This document shows, piece by piece, positions 5,908 to 14,934 of a stretch of 64,000 bases of DNA. Below the pieces are notes generated by a model, which saw only the letters and a list, made by a program, of their open reading frames with translations, made no database searches and was not told the origin of the DNA. Origin of the DNA: Flavobacteriales bacterium (lineage in GTDB: Bacteria; Bacteroidota; Bacteroidia; Flavobacteriales_F; PHOS-HE28); the NCBI GenBank assembly GCA_019638115.1, contig JAHBUK010000001.1:1010238-1074237 (forward strand). The letters are read 5' to 3'. The position numbers and the translations under genes were made by a program. Each line of letters begins with the position of its first letter. The stretch's first letter is position 1.

Positions 5908-8535
5908 ATGTCCCGCACATACCGCAGCCTGTTCAAGGCCCTGCTCCTTGTCGTGTTGGCAACGGGATGCTCACAGGAGAAAGATGCCTTCCTGAACCGC
6001 ACCTTCCACAAGCTGACCGCGCGGGACAACGGCTGGTTCAACGCCAACGAGAAGCTCAACGAAGTGGTGGCGGGCATTGAGAATGCCCACCTGGACGATT
6101 ACGACCACGTGCTGCCCCTGTTCGTGTACGGCACCCCCGAGCAAGCCCGCAGCGCGGTTCCAGACCTGGAGAAGTGCATCGAGAAGTGCTCCCTGGTGAT
6201 CGAGCGCCACAGCATGGACATTGGCGGGGAAGAGAAGAACGCCTGGATCGATGACGCCTATTTCGTGATCGCCAAGAGCAACTTCTACAAGCAGAACTAC
6301 TACGAGGCGGAACGCGGTTTCAATTACATCGCTCGCCGTTTCAAAGGGGGCGACCGGCAGCACGAAAGCCAGGTCTGGATGGCCCGTACCGCCATACAGA
6401 AGGAACAGTACGCCAAAGCACAAAGTGCGCTGGACAAGCTGCGCGACGAAAAGGCCCTTCCAAAGGGTTTCAACCACGCCGAACTGAGCGCGGTGCAAGC
6501 CGACCTGGACCTGAGGCGCGGCCGCCTGGATGATGCCATCATGAACCTCGAACATGCCGTTTCCATTGTGAAACGCAAGCGGGAGCGGGTACGGTGGGCC
6601 TTCGTGCTGGCCCAGTTGTACGAGCGGAAGGGACTGGAAGAAAAGGCCATCAAGCAATACGCGGCCGTGGTCAAAATGGCCCCACCCTATGAGATGGCCT
6701 TCCACGCCCAGGTGTTCCAAGCCCTGGCGTACAGCAAGGGCAACAGCAAGCTGCTCCGGCAGAAACTGAACCGCATGCTGAAGGATGAAAAGCATGTGGA
6801 CCACTATGACATGATCCACTATGCCCTGGCCGAGTTGGACCTGAAGGAGCGGAACAAGGAAAGCGCAATTGCACACCTGGAGACCAGCGCCCGGGTGAGC
6901 ACATCGGACGTGAAACAGAAAGCCAAGACCTGGCTCCGCCTGGCCGACCTCTACTTTGACGACAGGACCTACCCCAGCGCACAGAAATACTACGACAGCA
7001 CACGTACGTTGATGAGCGAACTGCACCCCCGGTTCCCCGAAGTGGAAACGCGGGCGGAAGTGCTTGGCGAACTGGTGGAACAGCTCGATATCATTGCGCT
7101 GGAGGATAGCCTTCAGGCATTGGCCGGGCTGGATGAAAAAGAACTGGAAAAAGTGCTGCGCGCCAAGATCCGTGAGCGTGAACTTGAAGAAGCGGAAAAA
7201 GAGCGCCTGGAAGCCGATGCGCGTGAACGGGAACTGAACGCTCCTACCAGCCGTCCGGCCACACCGGCACCCGGCTCTCCCGGAGGAAGGGGGAATTGGT
7301 ATTTCTACGATCCCGCACAGATCGCACGTGGCACCACCGAATTCCGCAAGCGCTGGGGAACCCGCAAGAACGAGGACGATTGGCGGCGCAAGGACAAGAG
7401 CGGACAGGCCCTGGCCACCAGCATGGAGAAAGAAGGCGCGGAATCCCTCGCCGATGCCCTGGAGCAAAAAGAAAAGGGTTCCGAACCTTGGCGGGATCCC
7501 GAGTTCTATATGAAGGACATCCCCCGGGACGACATTGCCTTGGAGGCCTCCAACTCCCGGATCTGCAATGCGCTCTACGTGTGCGGCATGATCTACAAGG
7601 AGCAGCTCAAGGATACGGACAACGCCATCGAAAGCTTCGAGAACCTGAACAGCCGTTTCGACGAGTGCCGCTACACACCCGAGAGCTTCTACCAACTCTA
7701 CCGCATCTACAAGGAGAAGGAGGAAGTGGAGAACTACTATTCCCTGGAAGGCAAGGGCTCGGAGTTCTATGCCGGTGTGATCCTGGAACGCTATCCAGAT
7801 TCGGAATTCGCGCGTTTGGTGCGCAACCCCGATGCCTTGATGGCCGATGAGGCCCGGCGCCAAGTGGAAGCTGCGGCCTACAAAGAGGTATACGACCGCT
7901 ACCGGGAGCGCATGTACACCTCCGTGATCATGAGCTGCACCAGGGTGATGGAGGATGAGCCCGACAACCACCTGCTGCCCAAGTACCACATGTTGCGCGC
8001 CATGGCCACCGGTGGCCTGCGCGACGGCGCCGGTTTCCGCAGTGCCCTGGAGGAGATCACAAGACTTTTTGCCGGTACCGACGAGGCCAAAGCGGCCCAA
8101 GACCTGCTGAACGGCTTGGACAACACCAGCTCCCAGGCCCCGCCCAAAAGCACCAGCACGGCACACTACCGCGCGGAACAAGGCAAACACTACTTCGCCC
8201 TCATTGTGCCCAATGCAGGCAATGACATGAGCGTGATCAAGTCGAAGCTTTCCGACATGAACGCCAGCTACTTCAGGCAGCCGGGCATGGAGTTCTCCAA
8301 CACCTTCCTGGACCCCGAGCACCAGATCGTGCTGGCCAGCTTCTTTACAAGCAAGGCCAAAGCCATGGAGTTCTACGACCTGTTCGTGAACAACCGCGAC
8401 GTGCTCGCAGGTGTCAACGACATGGGTTTCGCCGCTTTCGCAATAAGCCCGGACAACTACACGCAGATGTACCGCAACAAGGATGTTGAGGGCTACACCG
8501 CGTTCTTCTCCAAGAACTACCTTGAGCGTCAATAG
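5908..8535 (+). CDS. porW: T9SS lipoprotein PorW/SprE (TPR protein)
   Basis: The ATG at 5908 gives an 875-residue lipoprotein: signal peptide with lipobox LATGC, then DAFLNRTFHKLTARDNGWFNANEKL, a signature stretch of the SprE/PorW family. The following 600 residues are tetratricopeptide-like helical repeats. A charged coiled segment (ELEEAEKERLEADARERELN) and a C-terminal globular part come next. In Flavobacterium SprE and Porphyromonas PorW are needed for T9SS function and gliding, linking the energised inner-membrane motor to the outer-membrane translocon. It is consistent with the many T9SS cargo genes here. A bactofilin gene follows from its own promoter. Confidence 0.87.
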   Translation: MSRTYRSLFKALLLVVLATGCSQEKDAFLNRTFHKLTARDNGWFNANEKLNEVVAGIENAHLDDYDHVLPLFVYGTPEQARSAVPDLEKCIEKCSLVIERHSMDIGGEEKNAWIDDAYFVIAKSNFYKQNYYEAERGFNYIARRFKGGDRQHESQVWMARTAIQKEQYAKAQSALDKLRDEKALPKGFNHAELSAVQADLDLRRGRLDDAIMNLEHAVSIVKRKRERVRWAFVLAQLYERKGLEEKAIKQYAAVVKMAPPYEMAFHAQVFQALAYSKGNSKLLRQKLNRMLKDEKHVDHYDMIHYALAELDLKERNKESAIAHLETSARVSTSDVKQKAKTWLRLADLYFDDRTYPSAQKYYDSTRTLMSELHPRFPEVETRAEVLGELVEQLDIIALEDSLQALAGLDEKELEKVLRAKIRERELEEAEKERLEADARERELNAPTSRPATPAPGSPGGRGNWYFYDPAQIARGTTEFRKRWGTRKNEDDWRRKDKSGQALATSMEKEGAESLADALEQKEKGSEPWRDPEFYMKDIPRDDIALEASNSRICNALYVCGMIYKEQLKDTDNAIESFENLNSRFDECRYTPESFYQLYRIYKEKEEVENYYSLEGKGSEFYAGVILERYPDSEFARLVRNPDALMADEARRQVEAAAYKEVYDRYRERMYTSVIMSCTRVMEDEPDNHLLPKYHMLRAMATGGLRDGAGFRSALEEITRLFAGTDEAKAAQDLLNGLDNTSSQAPPKSTSTAHYRAEQGKHYFALIVPNAGNDMSVIKSKLSDMNASYFRQPGMEFSNTFLDPEHQIVLASFFTSKAKAMEFYDLFVNNRDVLAGVNDMGFAAFAISPDNYTQMYRNKDVEGYTAFFSKNYLERQ

Positions 8536-8554
8536 GATAAGTCCGAAGCGGGCC

Positions 8555-8562
8555 TATCTTTG
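8555..8562 (+). promoter_or_regulatory. Putative -7 box TATCTTTG for bactofilin
   Basis: An exact TAnnTTTG match, 36 bases before ATG 8599. An in-frame non-ATG start inside the box is thereby ruled out for the bactofilin gene. Confidence 0.6.
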
Positions 8563-8598
8563 CGCATCACGCTACCAACACCCACAAAGCCCAGGACC

Positions 8599-9051
8599 AT
8601 GTTCCGAAGCGAAAAACCTGCGCCATCCTCCATGAACAAGCCCGCAGAATCCGTGAGCCCCGGCAAGATCAACAGCATCATGGAGGGCACCTCCATTGAA
8701 GGGGAGATCCGAAGCGACAGCAACATCCGCATCGATGGCCGTGTGAAGGGTACCGTGCACGCCAAGGGCCGGGTTATCGTGGGCCAGACCGGCGTGATCG
8801 AAGGTGAAGTGGTGTGCCATGGTTCGGACATCGAAGGCACGGTGATCGGCAAAGTGAATTGCCAGGACCTGCTGAGCCTGAAAGCCACGGCCAAACTGCA
8901 GGGCGACATCAATACGAAGAAGCTGGCCATTGAACCAGGCGCCGTGTTCACCGGCAACTGCAGCATGGGCGGCGGCATTGTGAAGGAAATGGACCCCATG
9001 CGTCTGCGCACCGAAAGCGCACCCGTGGAGAACAAACAGGTGGCACGCTAA
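8599..9051 (+). CDS. Bactofilin (polymer-forming cytoskeletal protein)
   Basis: A 150-residue protein. The central 100 residues are a right-handed beta-helix with regular hydrophobic/glycine spacing (IEGEIRSDSNIRIDGRVKGTVHAKGRVIVGQTG...VIEGEV). The tails are flexible and disordered-looking, as usual for bactofilins. These proteins polymerise without nucleotide and scaffold envelope or cell-shape enzymes. The position after porW/sprE and before AtpZ and the atp genes resembles an arrangement I recall from other Flavobacteriales. The start was chosen from the promoter at 8555. Confidence 0.88.
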   Translation: MFRSEKPAPSSMNKPAESVSPGKINSIMEGTSIEGEIRSDSNIRIDGRVKGTVHAKGRVIVGQTGVIEGEVVCHGSDIEGTVIGKVNCQDLLSLKATAKLQGDINTKKLAIEPGAVFTGNCSMGGGIVKEMDPMRLRTESAPVENKQVAR

Positions 9052-9071
9052 GCGCCCGCTCCTACCACGCC

Positions 9072-9461
9072 ATGACGACCGGCCGTTGGTCGTTCCCGAT
9101 CTCGCTCCTGGTATTCAACCTGGCCTGTGCGCTGGGGCTTTATGCCGTGCTTGCCGCATTGGAACAACCCTTCGGCAAGGTGCATTACGCCGCTCTGCTC
9201 TACTTTCTGTTGCTGGGAGCCATACTGCACACCTGGCAGGAGCGCGCTTTCATAAGCCATCCGCAGGGCTCGGTGCAGCGCTACATGACCGGCATGGTCA
9301 TCAAGATGCTCCTCTCCTTGCTGCTCATCATGGTGCTGGTGATCAAACTACCCAAGGAGGATGTGTTGTCCTTCGCCCTGCCGTTCATGGGCCTTTACCT
9401 GGCCCACCTGGCATTTGGCACGGTACGGCTCACTGCGCTGCTTCGGCGCACACGCACCTGA
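9072..9461 (+). CDS. Four-helix integral membrane protein of unknown function
   Basis: A 129-residue protein with four predicted membrane helices (ISLLVFNLACALGLYAVLAAL; YAALLYFLLLGAIL; MVIKMLLSLLLIMVLVI; LPFMGLYLAHLAFGTVRL). It lies 20 bases after bactofilin and ends two bases before atpZ, so the three are probably one transcript. Its location and size suggest an AtpI-like accessory to ATP synthase assembly, but no diagnostic motif is visible and the name is not assigned. Confidence 0.7.
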   Translation: MTTGRWSFPISLLVFNLACALGLYAVLAALEQPFGKVHYAALLYFLLLGAILHTWQERAFISHPQGSVQRYMTGMVIKMLLSLLLIMVLVIKLPKEDVLSFALPFMGLYLAHLAFGTVRLTALLRRTRT

Positions 9462-9463
9462 AG

Positions 9464-9679
9464 ATGGCCGGACGTGGAACCAGCGATGCCTCGGAGTACC
9501 TGCGCTACACGGGCCTGGGCTTGACCATGGTGGGCATCATCCTGGTCTCCACCTACCTGGGCTGGTGGCTTGATGGGCTCCTGAACTGGAAGCTGCCCCT
9601 GCTCACCATCGTGTTCGCCTTGCTCGGAATTGCCGGCGCCATGTTGCACCTCTTCAAGGAGACCGGACGACGCCGTTGA
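9464..9679 (+). CDS. AtpZ/AtpI-like ATP synthase accessory subunit
   Basis: A 71-residue protein starts at ATG 9464, two bases after the preceding stop. It has two membrane helices (GLGLTMVGIILVSTYLGWWLD; LLTIVFALLGIAGAMLHLF), with the GWWLDGLLN linker typical of this family. Such proteins help assembly of the F0 c-ring or carry metal ions in some species. It sits directly upstream of the promoter for atpB. Confidence 0.8.
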   Translation: MAGRGTSDASEYLRYTGLGLTMVGIILVSTYLGWWLDGLLNWKLPLLTIVFALLGIAGAMLHLFKETGRRR

Positions 9680-9722
9680 ACTTTCCTGGTGATCGACACT
9701 TTTTCCATTCCATCCCGAATTC

Positions 9723-9730
9723 TACCTTTG
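9723..9730 (+). promoter_or_regulatory. Putative -7 box TACCTTTG for the atp operon
   Basis: An exact TAnnTTTG match 39 bases before the atpB ATG at 9769. It suggests the atp genes have their own promoter after atpZ. Confidence 0.6.
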
Positions 9731-9768
9731 CGCCCGCATTGAGGGGGGTAGCACCCCGCACAAACGTG

Positions 9769-10911
9769 ATGAAAGCCTTGATCCGCGCCGCATTCCTTCT
9801 GTTCAGCGTACTGTTCGCAGGGGTGTCGATGGCGCAACACGAAGGCCACGACCACGGCTCTGACGACGCTTCGCACCAGGCGACCGAAGCCGTTGAGGCC
9901 GCTGAACATGCCGCTCACGACGGACATGCCACGGAAAAATTCAATCCGGGTGAAATGATCATGGGCCACGTGACCGACGAGCACGGTTGGCACCTCTGGG
10001 GACACACTTCCATTCCCCTCCCCATCATCATCTACAACACGGAACGTGGTCTCAGCTTGTTCTCCAGTGCTCATTTCGACCACGGCCACAAGACCTATGC
10101 GGGCTACTTCCTGCACGAAGGAAAGATCCTGGCCACTGATGCTCCCGACGGCACGGATGTGCACCATGCCACCGAGAACGAGGCCCTTACCGCTGCTACC
10201 TGGGATGTGAGCATCACCAAGAACGTATTGGGCATGCTGGTGAGCATCGCCTTGATGCTGATCATCTTCCTGAGCGTGGCCGCAGGCTACCGCAAGCGCG
10301 GTGTTGGCGCACCCAAGGGTCTTCAGAGCTTCATTGAGCCCATCATCCTCTTTGTGCGTGATGATGTGGCCAAGGCGAACATCGGTCCGAAGTACGAGCG
10401 CTTCATGCCCTTCCTGCTCACCGTGTTCTTCTTCATCCTCATCAACAACCTGATGGGCTTGATCCCCATCTTCCCCTTCGGCGCCAACGTGAGCGGCAGC
10501 ATCTCGGTGACCTTCGCCCTGGCAGCCATCACCTTCGTGCTCACCCTCATCCACGGCAACCGCCACTACTGGGGCCACATCATCGCCATGCCCGGTGTTC
10601 CCAAACCGGTTCTCCTGATCCTTACGCCGGTGGAGATCCTTGGCGTGTTCCTGAGGCCCGCCATCCTGATGATCCGACTCTTCGCGAACATCACGGCCGG
10701 TCACATCATCGTATTGAGCTTCTTCGCGTTGATCTTCATCTTCGGTGAGATCAATGCCGGACTGGGCTGGGGCGTGAGCGTCTTCAGCCTGGCCTTCACC
10801 ATTTTCATGAGCATGCTGGAACTACTGGTGGCCTTCATCCAGGCATTCGTGTTCACCTTCCTGAGCGCGATGTACCTGGGTGCTGCCATTGAGGAGCCCC
10901 ATCATCACTAA
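9769..10911 (+). CDS. atpB: F0 ATP synthase subunit a
   Basis: A 380-residue subunit a, longer than the roughly 270 of enterobacteria because of an N-terminal extension. The extension has a cleavable-looking signal peptide (ALIRAAFLLFSVLFAGVSMAQ) and then a histidine/acidic stretch (HEGHDHGSDD...AAHDGH). Later come the membrane helices and the conserved arginine helix MIRLFANITAGH near residue 302, which passes protons to the c-ring. The C-terminus again ends in histidines (EEPHHH). An N-terminal extension with a signal sequence is common in Bacteroidota AtpB. Upstream in-frame starts fall before the TACCTTTG promoter and were rejected. Confidence 0.93.
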   Translation: MKALIRAAFLLFSVLFAGVSMAQHEGHDHGSDDASHQATEAVEAAEHAAHDGHATEKFNPGEMIMGHVTDEHGWHLWGHTSIPLPIIIYNTERGLSLFSSAHFDHGHKTYAGYFLHEGKILATDAPDGTDVHHATENEALTAATWDVSITKNVLGMLVSIALMLIIFLSVAAGYRKRGVGAPKGLQSFIEPIILFVRDDVAKANIGPKYERFMPFLLTVFFFILINNLMGLIPIFPFGANVSGSISVTFALAAITFVLTLIHGNRHYWGHIIAMPGVPKPVLLILTPVEILGVFLRPAILMIRLFANITAGHIIVLSFFALIFIFGEINAGLGWGVSVFSLAFTIFMSMLELLVAFIQAFVFTFLSAMYLGAAIEEPHHH

Positions 10912-10941
10912 AGATCAACCGCAAACCCAAACCCGTTCGAC

Positions 10942-11190
10942 ATGTTCCTCTCGATCCTCCTGGAAGCCGCTGCCAACGCACACTTCGGTTTCGCCGCCAT
11001 CGGTGCCGGCATCGCTGCTCTCGCCGCCGGTATCGGCATTGGCCGTATTGGTGGTGATGCCATGCAGGCCATCGCCCGCCAGCCCGAGGCCACCAACGAC
11101 ATCCGCGCCAACATGATCCTGGCCGCCGCTCTGGTGGAAGGAGCTGCCATGTTCGGCATCGTTGTGGGCCTGCTCGCCATGGTGCTCTGA
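10942..11190 (+). CDS. atpE: F0 ATP synthase subunit c
   Basis: An 82-residue hairpin of two membrane helices. The conserved loop RIGGDAMQAIARQPE contains the R-Q-P signature, and the ion-binding glutamate lies in ALVEGAAMFG. The sodium-type signature is not apparent, so protons are the likely coupling ion. It lies 30 bases after atpB. Confidence 0.95.
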   Translation: MFLSILLEAAANAHFGFAAIGAGIAALAAGIGIGRIGGDAMQAIARQPEATNDIRANMILAAALVEGAAMFGIVVGLLAMVL

Positions 11191-11223
11191 GCACCGGCCG
11201 GTCGTAACCATTGACCCCAAGCC

Positions 11224-11721
11224 ATGCTGATCCAATTCTCCTTCGGCCTCATCTTCTGGATGACGGTATCGTTCCTGGCGGTGCTGTTCATCCTACGCAA
11301 ATTCGCGTGGAAACCCATCCTCGAGACGCTCAGCGAGCGTGAGCGGGGCATTGAGGACGCCCTGAGCGAGGCGAAGAAGGCCCGCGAGGAGATGGCGGCC
11401 CTCAACGCACGCAACGAGGAACTGAACCGCGCCGCTCGTGAAGAGCGCGAAGTGCTCCTCAAAGAAGCTCGTGACATCCGCGACAAAGAGATCGCCGAGG
11501 CCAAGGAAAAGGCCAAGGCGGAAGCTGCCGCAATGATCGAGCGCGCCCGGGCGGAGATCCGCAACGAGAAGAACGCCGCCGTGGCCGACATCAAGATGTT
11601 GGTGGGCGAGCTCAGCGTGGAGATCGCCGAGAAGCTGCTGCGCGAAAAGCTGGCCGATGACGCCGCCCAACGCGCGCTGGTGGACCGTATGCTGAAAGAG
11701 GCCGAGGCCCGACTTTCATGA
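11224..11721 (+). CDS. atpF: F0 ATP synthase subunit b
   Basis: A 165-residue protein: one N-terminal membrane helix (IFWMTVSFLAVLFILRKFAW) then a long charged coiled coil, the peripheral stalk. It ends with a four-base ATGA overlap with atpH, implying coupled translation. Confidence 0.95.
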   Translation: MLIQFSFGLIFWMTVSFLAVLFILRKFAWKPILETLSERERGIEDALSEAKKAREEMAALNARNEELNRAAREEREVLLKEARDIRDKEIAEAKEKAKAEAAAMIERARAEIRNEKNAAVADIKMLVGELSVEIAEKLLREKLADDAAQRALVDRMLKEAEARLS

Positions 11722-12278
11722 GGAACCAACAGGCGGCATACCGTTACGCGAAGTCCCTGATGGACCTGGCCATGGAGCGTGGCCAGTTGGACCAGGTGCG
11801 TGCCGATGTCAAGCTCATGCTTGATACCTGCAACGCCAGTTCGGACCTCCGCGTGATGCTCAAGAGCCCCGTGATCCGGGCCGACCAGAAGCAACGTGCG
11901 TTGGACAAGCTGTTCGGCGCGCGCGTTGGCGAGATCGCCCGGCAATTCTTCCAAGTCATCACGCGCAAAGGCCGTGAAGAACTCATACCGGAGATCTCAC
12001 GCGCTTTCGAGGAGCTCTACCTCGAGCAGAAGAACATCGTTATCTGCAGCATCACCACGGCGGTGAAGTTGACCCCGGCGGAACTGGAGAAAGCACGGAA
12101 CATTACCGCGCTCCGCTACCCCGGCAAAACGATCGAGATGCGCGAGACGGTGGACCCCGCGATCCTTGGGGGCGGCATCATTCAGGTCGGCGACCTGCAA
12201 TGGGATGCCAGCCTGCGCCACAAACTCCACGTGATCCGGCGCACCTTCGCCGAGAACCCGTACATCCCGAAGTTCTAA
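11718..12278 (+). CDS. atpH: F1 ATP synthase subunit delta
   Basis: A 186-residue delta/OSCP protein: N-terminal helical domain (AYRYAKSLMDLA...) and the C-terminal conserved GGGIIQVGDLQWDASLRHKL segment. It joins the stalk to F1. Its start overlaps atpF and it ends 12 bases before atpA. Confidence 0.94.
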   Translation: MRNQQAAYRYAKSLMDLAMERGQLDQVRADVKLMLDTCNASSDLRVMLKSPVIRADQKQRALDKLFGARVGEIARQFFQVITRKGREELIPEISRAFEELYLEQKNIVICSITTAVKLTPAELEKARNITALRYPGKTIEMRETVDPAILGGGIIQVGDLQWDASLRHKLHVIRRTFAENPYIPKF

Positions 12279-12290
12279 GTCAATCGTATC

Positions 12291-13871
12291 ATGGCAGAAG
12301 TGAAACCCGCCGAAGTATCGGCGATCATCAAGCAGGAACTCGCCGGTGTGCGCGATGCTGCGGAGTTCGAAGAGGTCGGGACCGTACTGCAGGTGGGCGA
12401 TGGTATTGCCCGCATCTACGGCCTGCAAGGTGTGCAAAGCGGTGAGCTCGTGGAGTTCGCCAGCGGTCTGCGCGCCATCGTACTGAACCTGGAGGAGGAC
12501 AACGTGGGCGCCGTATTGCTGGGTTCCAGCGTTGGCATCAAGGAAGGTGACACCGTGAAGCGCACCCGCCGCATCGCCAGCGTGAACGTGGGCGAAGGCA
12601 TGGTGGGCCGTGTGGTGAACACCCTCGGCGAACCCATCGACGGTAAAGGCCCCATTGCTGGTGAGACCTTCGAGATGCCCATCGAGCGTAAAGCTCCGGG
12701 CGTGATCTACCGCGAGCCCGTGAAGGAGCCGCTGCAGACCGGCATCAAGGCCGTTGACGCCATGATCCCCATCGGCCGTGGCCAGCGCGAACTCATCATC
12801 GGTGACCGTCAGACCGGCAAGAGCACGGTGGCCATCGATACCATCATCAACCAACGCGAGTTCTACGAGGCCGGCAACCCCGTGTACTGCATCTACGTGG
12901 CCATCGGCCAAAAGGGCAGCACCGTGGCCGGCACCGTGAAGACCCTGGAGGAGAACGGCGCCATGGCCTACACCACCGTGGTGGCGGCCAACGCGAGCGA
13001 TCCCGCTCCCATGCAGTTCTACGCACCCTTCACCGGTGCCGCCATCGGCGAGTACTTCCGCGATACCGGTCGTCCGGCGCTGATCGTGTTCGATGACCTT
13101 TCCAAGCAAGCCGTTGCCTACCGCGAGGTATCGCTGCTGCTACGTCGTCCTCCCGGACGTGAGGCCTACCCCGGTGACGTGTTCTACCTGCACAGCCGCC
13201 TGCTGGAGCGTGCCGCGAAGATCACCGCCGACCAAAGCGTGGCCGCGCAGATGAACGACCTGCCCGAGAGCCTGAAAGGCAAGGTGAAGGGTGGTGGATC
13301 ATTGACCGCACTGCCCATCATCGAAACGCAGGCCGGTGACGTATCCGCCTACATCCCCACCAACGTGATCTCCATCACGGACGGCCAGATCTTCCTAGAG
13401 AGCAACCTGTTCCTCAGCGGTGTTCGTCCTGCCATCAACGTGGGTATCAGCGTGAGCCGCGTTGGTGGTAACGCGCAGATCAAGAGCATGAAGAAGGTGG
13501 CCGGCACCCTGAAGCTGGACCAGGCGCAGTACCGCGAACTGGAAGCCTTCAGCAAGTTCGGTTCCGACCTGGACGCTGCCACCAAAGCCGTGCTTGACAA
13601 GGGCGCGCGCAACGTGGAGATCCTGAAGCAGGGCCAGAACAGCCCCATGCGCGTGGAAGAGCAGATCGCCATCATCTACTGCGGTGTGAAGGGCCTGCTC
13701 ACCAAGATTCCCGTGAAGAACGTGAAGCAGTTCGAGGCCGAGTTCATCACCATGCTGCGCAACAAGCACAGTGATGTGCTCGCCGCACTGAAGAAGGGTG
13801 ACTATAACGACCAGATCACGGGCACTTTGGAAACGGTGGCCGCCGACCTGATCAAGAGCCTGGATAACTAA
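12291..13871 (+). CDS. atpA: F1 ATP synthase subunit alpha
   Basis: A 526-residue alpha subunit with the P-loop GDRQTGKST near residue 170 and the family segment [17 protein letters not shown]. Length and motifs are standard. The beta (atpD) and epsilon (atpC) genes are not in this window. After its stop the operon is interrupted by a 130-base hairpin-rich spacer before atpG. Confidence 0.96.
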   Translation: MAEVKPAEVSAIIKQELAGVRDAAEFEEVGTVLQVGDGIARIYGLQGVQSGELVEFASGLRAIVLNLEEDNVGAVLLGSSVGIKEGDTVKRTRRIASVNVGEGMVGRVVNTLGEPIDGKGPIAGETFEMPIERKAPGVIYREPVKEPLQTGIKAVDAMIPIGRGQRELIIGDRQTGKSTVAIDTIINQREFYEAGNPVYCIYVAIGQKGSTVAGTVKTLEENGAMAYTTVVAANASDPAPMQFYAPFTGAAIGEYFRDTGRPALIVFDDLSKQAVAYREVSLLLRRPPGREAYPGDVFYLHSRLLERAAKITADQSVAAQMNDLPESLKGKVKGGGSLTALPIIETQAGDVSAYIPTNVISITDGQIFLESNLFLSGVRPAINVGISVSRVGGNAQIKSMKKVAGTLKLDQAQYRELEAFSKFGSDLDAATKAVLDKGARNVEILKQGQNSPMRVEEQIAIIYCGVKGLLTKIPVKNVKQFEAEFITMLRNKHSDVLAALKKGDYNDQITGTLETVAADLIKSLDN

Positions 13872-13882
13872 ATGATAGTGAT

Positions 13883-13951
13883 GAGTGGCGAGTAGCGAGT
13901 GAAATGCCCCCGCGCCCAAAGCGCTCATAGGGGGCATTTCACTCGCCACTC
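13883..13951. repeat. Long hairpin in the atpA-atpG spacer
   Basis: Arms GAGTGAAATGCCCCC (13897-13911) and GGGGGCATTTCACTC (13930-13944) are perfectly complementary. They are extended by GAGTGGCGA-type sequence on both sides, where the left arm carries a seven-base tandem insertion (AGCGAGT). The loop is 18 bases. ACTCGCCAC/CACTCG motifs recur further on towards 13995. It could process or attenuate the atp transcript, or simply be a repeat insertion. Confidence 0.8.
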
Positions 13952-14001
13952 GTAGGCCGGAGGCCGAACTCGCCACCCTCCACTCGATTCTCCCCGCCAC
14001 A

Positions 14002-14880
14002 ATGCCCAGCCTGAAGGAAGTACGCAGCAGGATCGTCTCGGTGAACAGCACCAAGCAGATCACCGCGGCCATGAAAATGGTGAGCGCGGCCAAGCTGCGT
14101 CGTGCCCAGGACGCGATCATCCGCATGCGTCCGTATGCCGAGAAGTTGCAGACCATTCTGGGCAACGTGAGCGCCAGCCTCGACAGCAGCGAGGGCGTGT
14201 ACAGCGCACCACGTGAAGTGAAGAAGGTGCTCTTCGTGGCCATCGTGAGCAATCGCGGTCTGGCCGGTGCTTTCAACACCCAGGTGTATCGCTTGATCCG
14301 CAAGGCCTTGGATGATGCACAAGGTGCAGGGCAGCAGGTATCCATACTGCCGATCGGTAAAAAGGCCGCTGATACCTACCGGCGCAGCGGCATTCTCGCA
14401 GCGGGTATGCCCACCGATCTGGCCCATCTGTACGATGGCCTCAGCTTCGATAAAGTGGCGCCTGTGGCCGAATTGATCATGAAGGCCTATGCCGAAGGGC
14501 AGTATGACCGCGTGGTGCTCTTCTACAACAAGTTCAAGAACGCCGCCGTGCAGATCACCACGGAGGAGCAATACCTGCCCATTGCCCCAACGGAAGCTGC
14601 CTCGGCCGGTCAAGCCCAGAGCGAGCACATCATGGAGCCCGATCGCGCCACCATCGTGGAGCAGATCATCCCCAAGAGCCTGAAGATCCAGCTCTACAAG
14701 GCACTGCTGGACAGCAACGCCGCCGAGCACGGTGCCCGCATGACCGCCATGCACAAGGCCACCGACAATGCCGATGCCCTGCTGAAGGACCTGAAGCTCA
14801 CTTACAACAAGGCGCGCCAGGCATCCATCACCAACGAGATCCTGGAGATCGTGGGTGGGGCCGAGGCCTTGAAGGGCTGA
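14002..14880 (+). CDS. atpG: F1 ATP synthase subunit gamma
   Basis: A 292-residue gamma subunit with the N-terminal coiled-coil segment RSRIVSVNSTKQITAAMKMV and the C-terminal helix YNKARQASITNEILEIVGGAEAL. It forms the rotor shaft in F1. It is the last atp gene here. Confidence 0.95.
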   Translation: MPSLKEVRSRIVSVNSTKQITAAMKMVSAAKLRRAQDAIIRMRPYAEKLQTILGNVSASLDSSEGVYSAPREVKKVLFVAIVSNRGLAGAFNTQVYRLIRKALDDAQGAGQQVSILPIGKKAADTYRRSGILAAGMPTDLAHLYDGLSFDKVAPVAELIMKAYAEGQYDRVVLFYNKFKNAAVQITTEEQYLPIAPTEAASAGQAQSEHIMEPDRATIVEQIIPKSLKIQLYKALLDSNAAEHGARMTAMHKATDNADALLKDLKLTYNKARQASITNEILEIVGGAEALKG

Positions 14881-14934
14881 TCATTATTTCGCGAACGTGC
14901 AACCGCTTTTCGAAGGTGCCGTACAAGGCGCCCG

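Noticed and set aside
5971..8532. An 853-codon open frame on the minus strand opposite porW/sprE
   Set aside because: It is fully antisense to a well-supported gene and reads as low-complexity H/V/Q/G-rich protein, a common artefact of GC-rich coding DNA.
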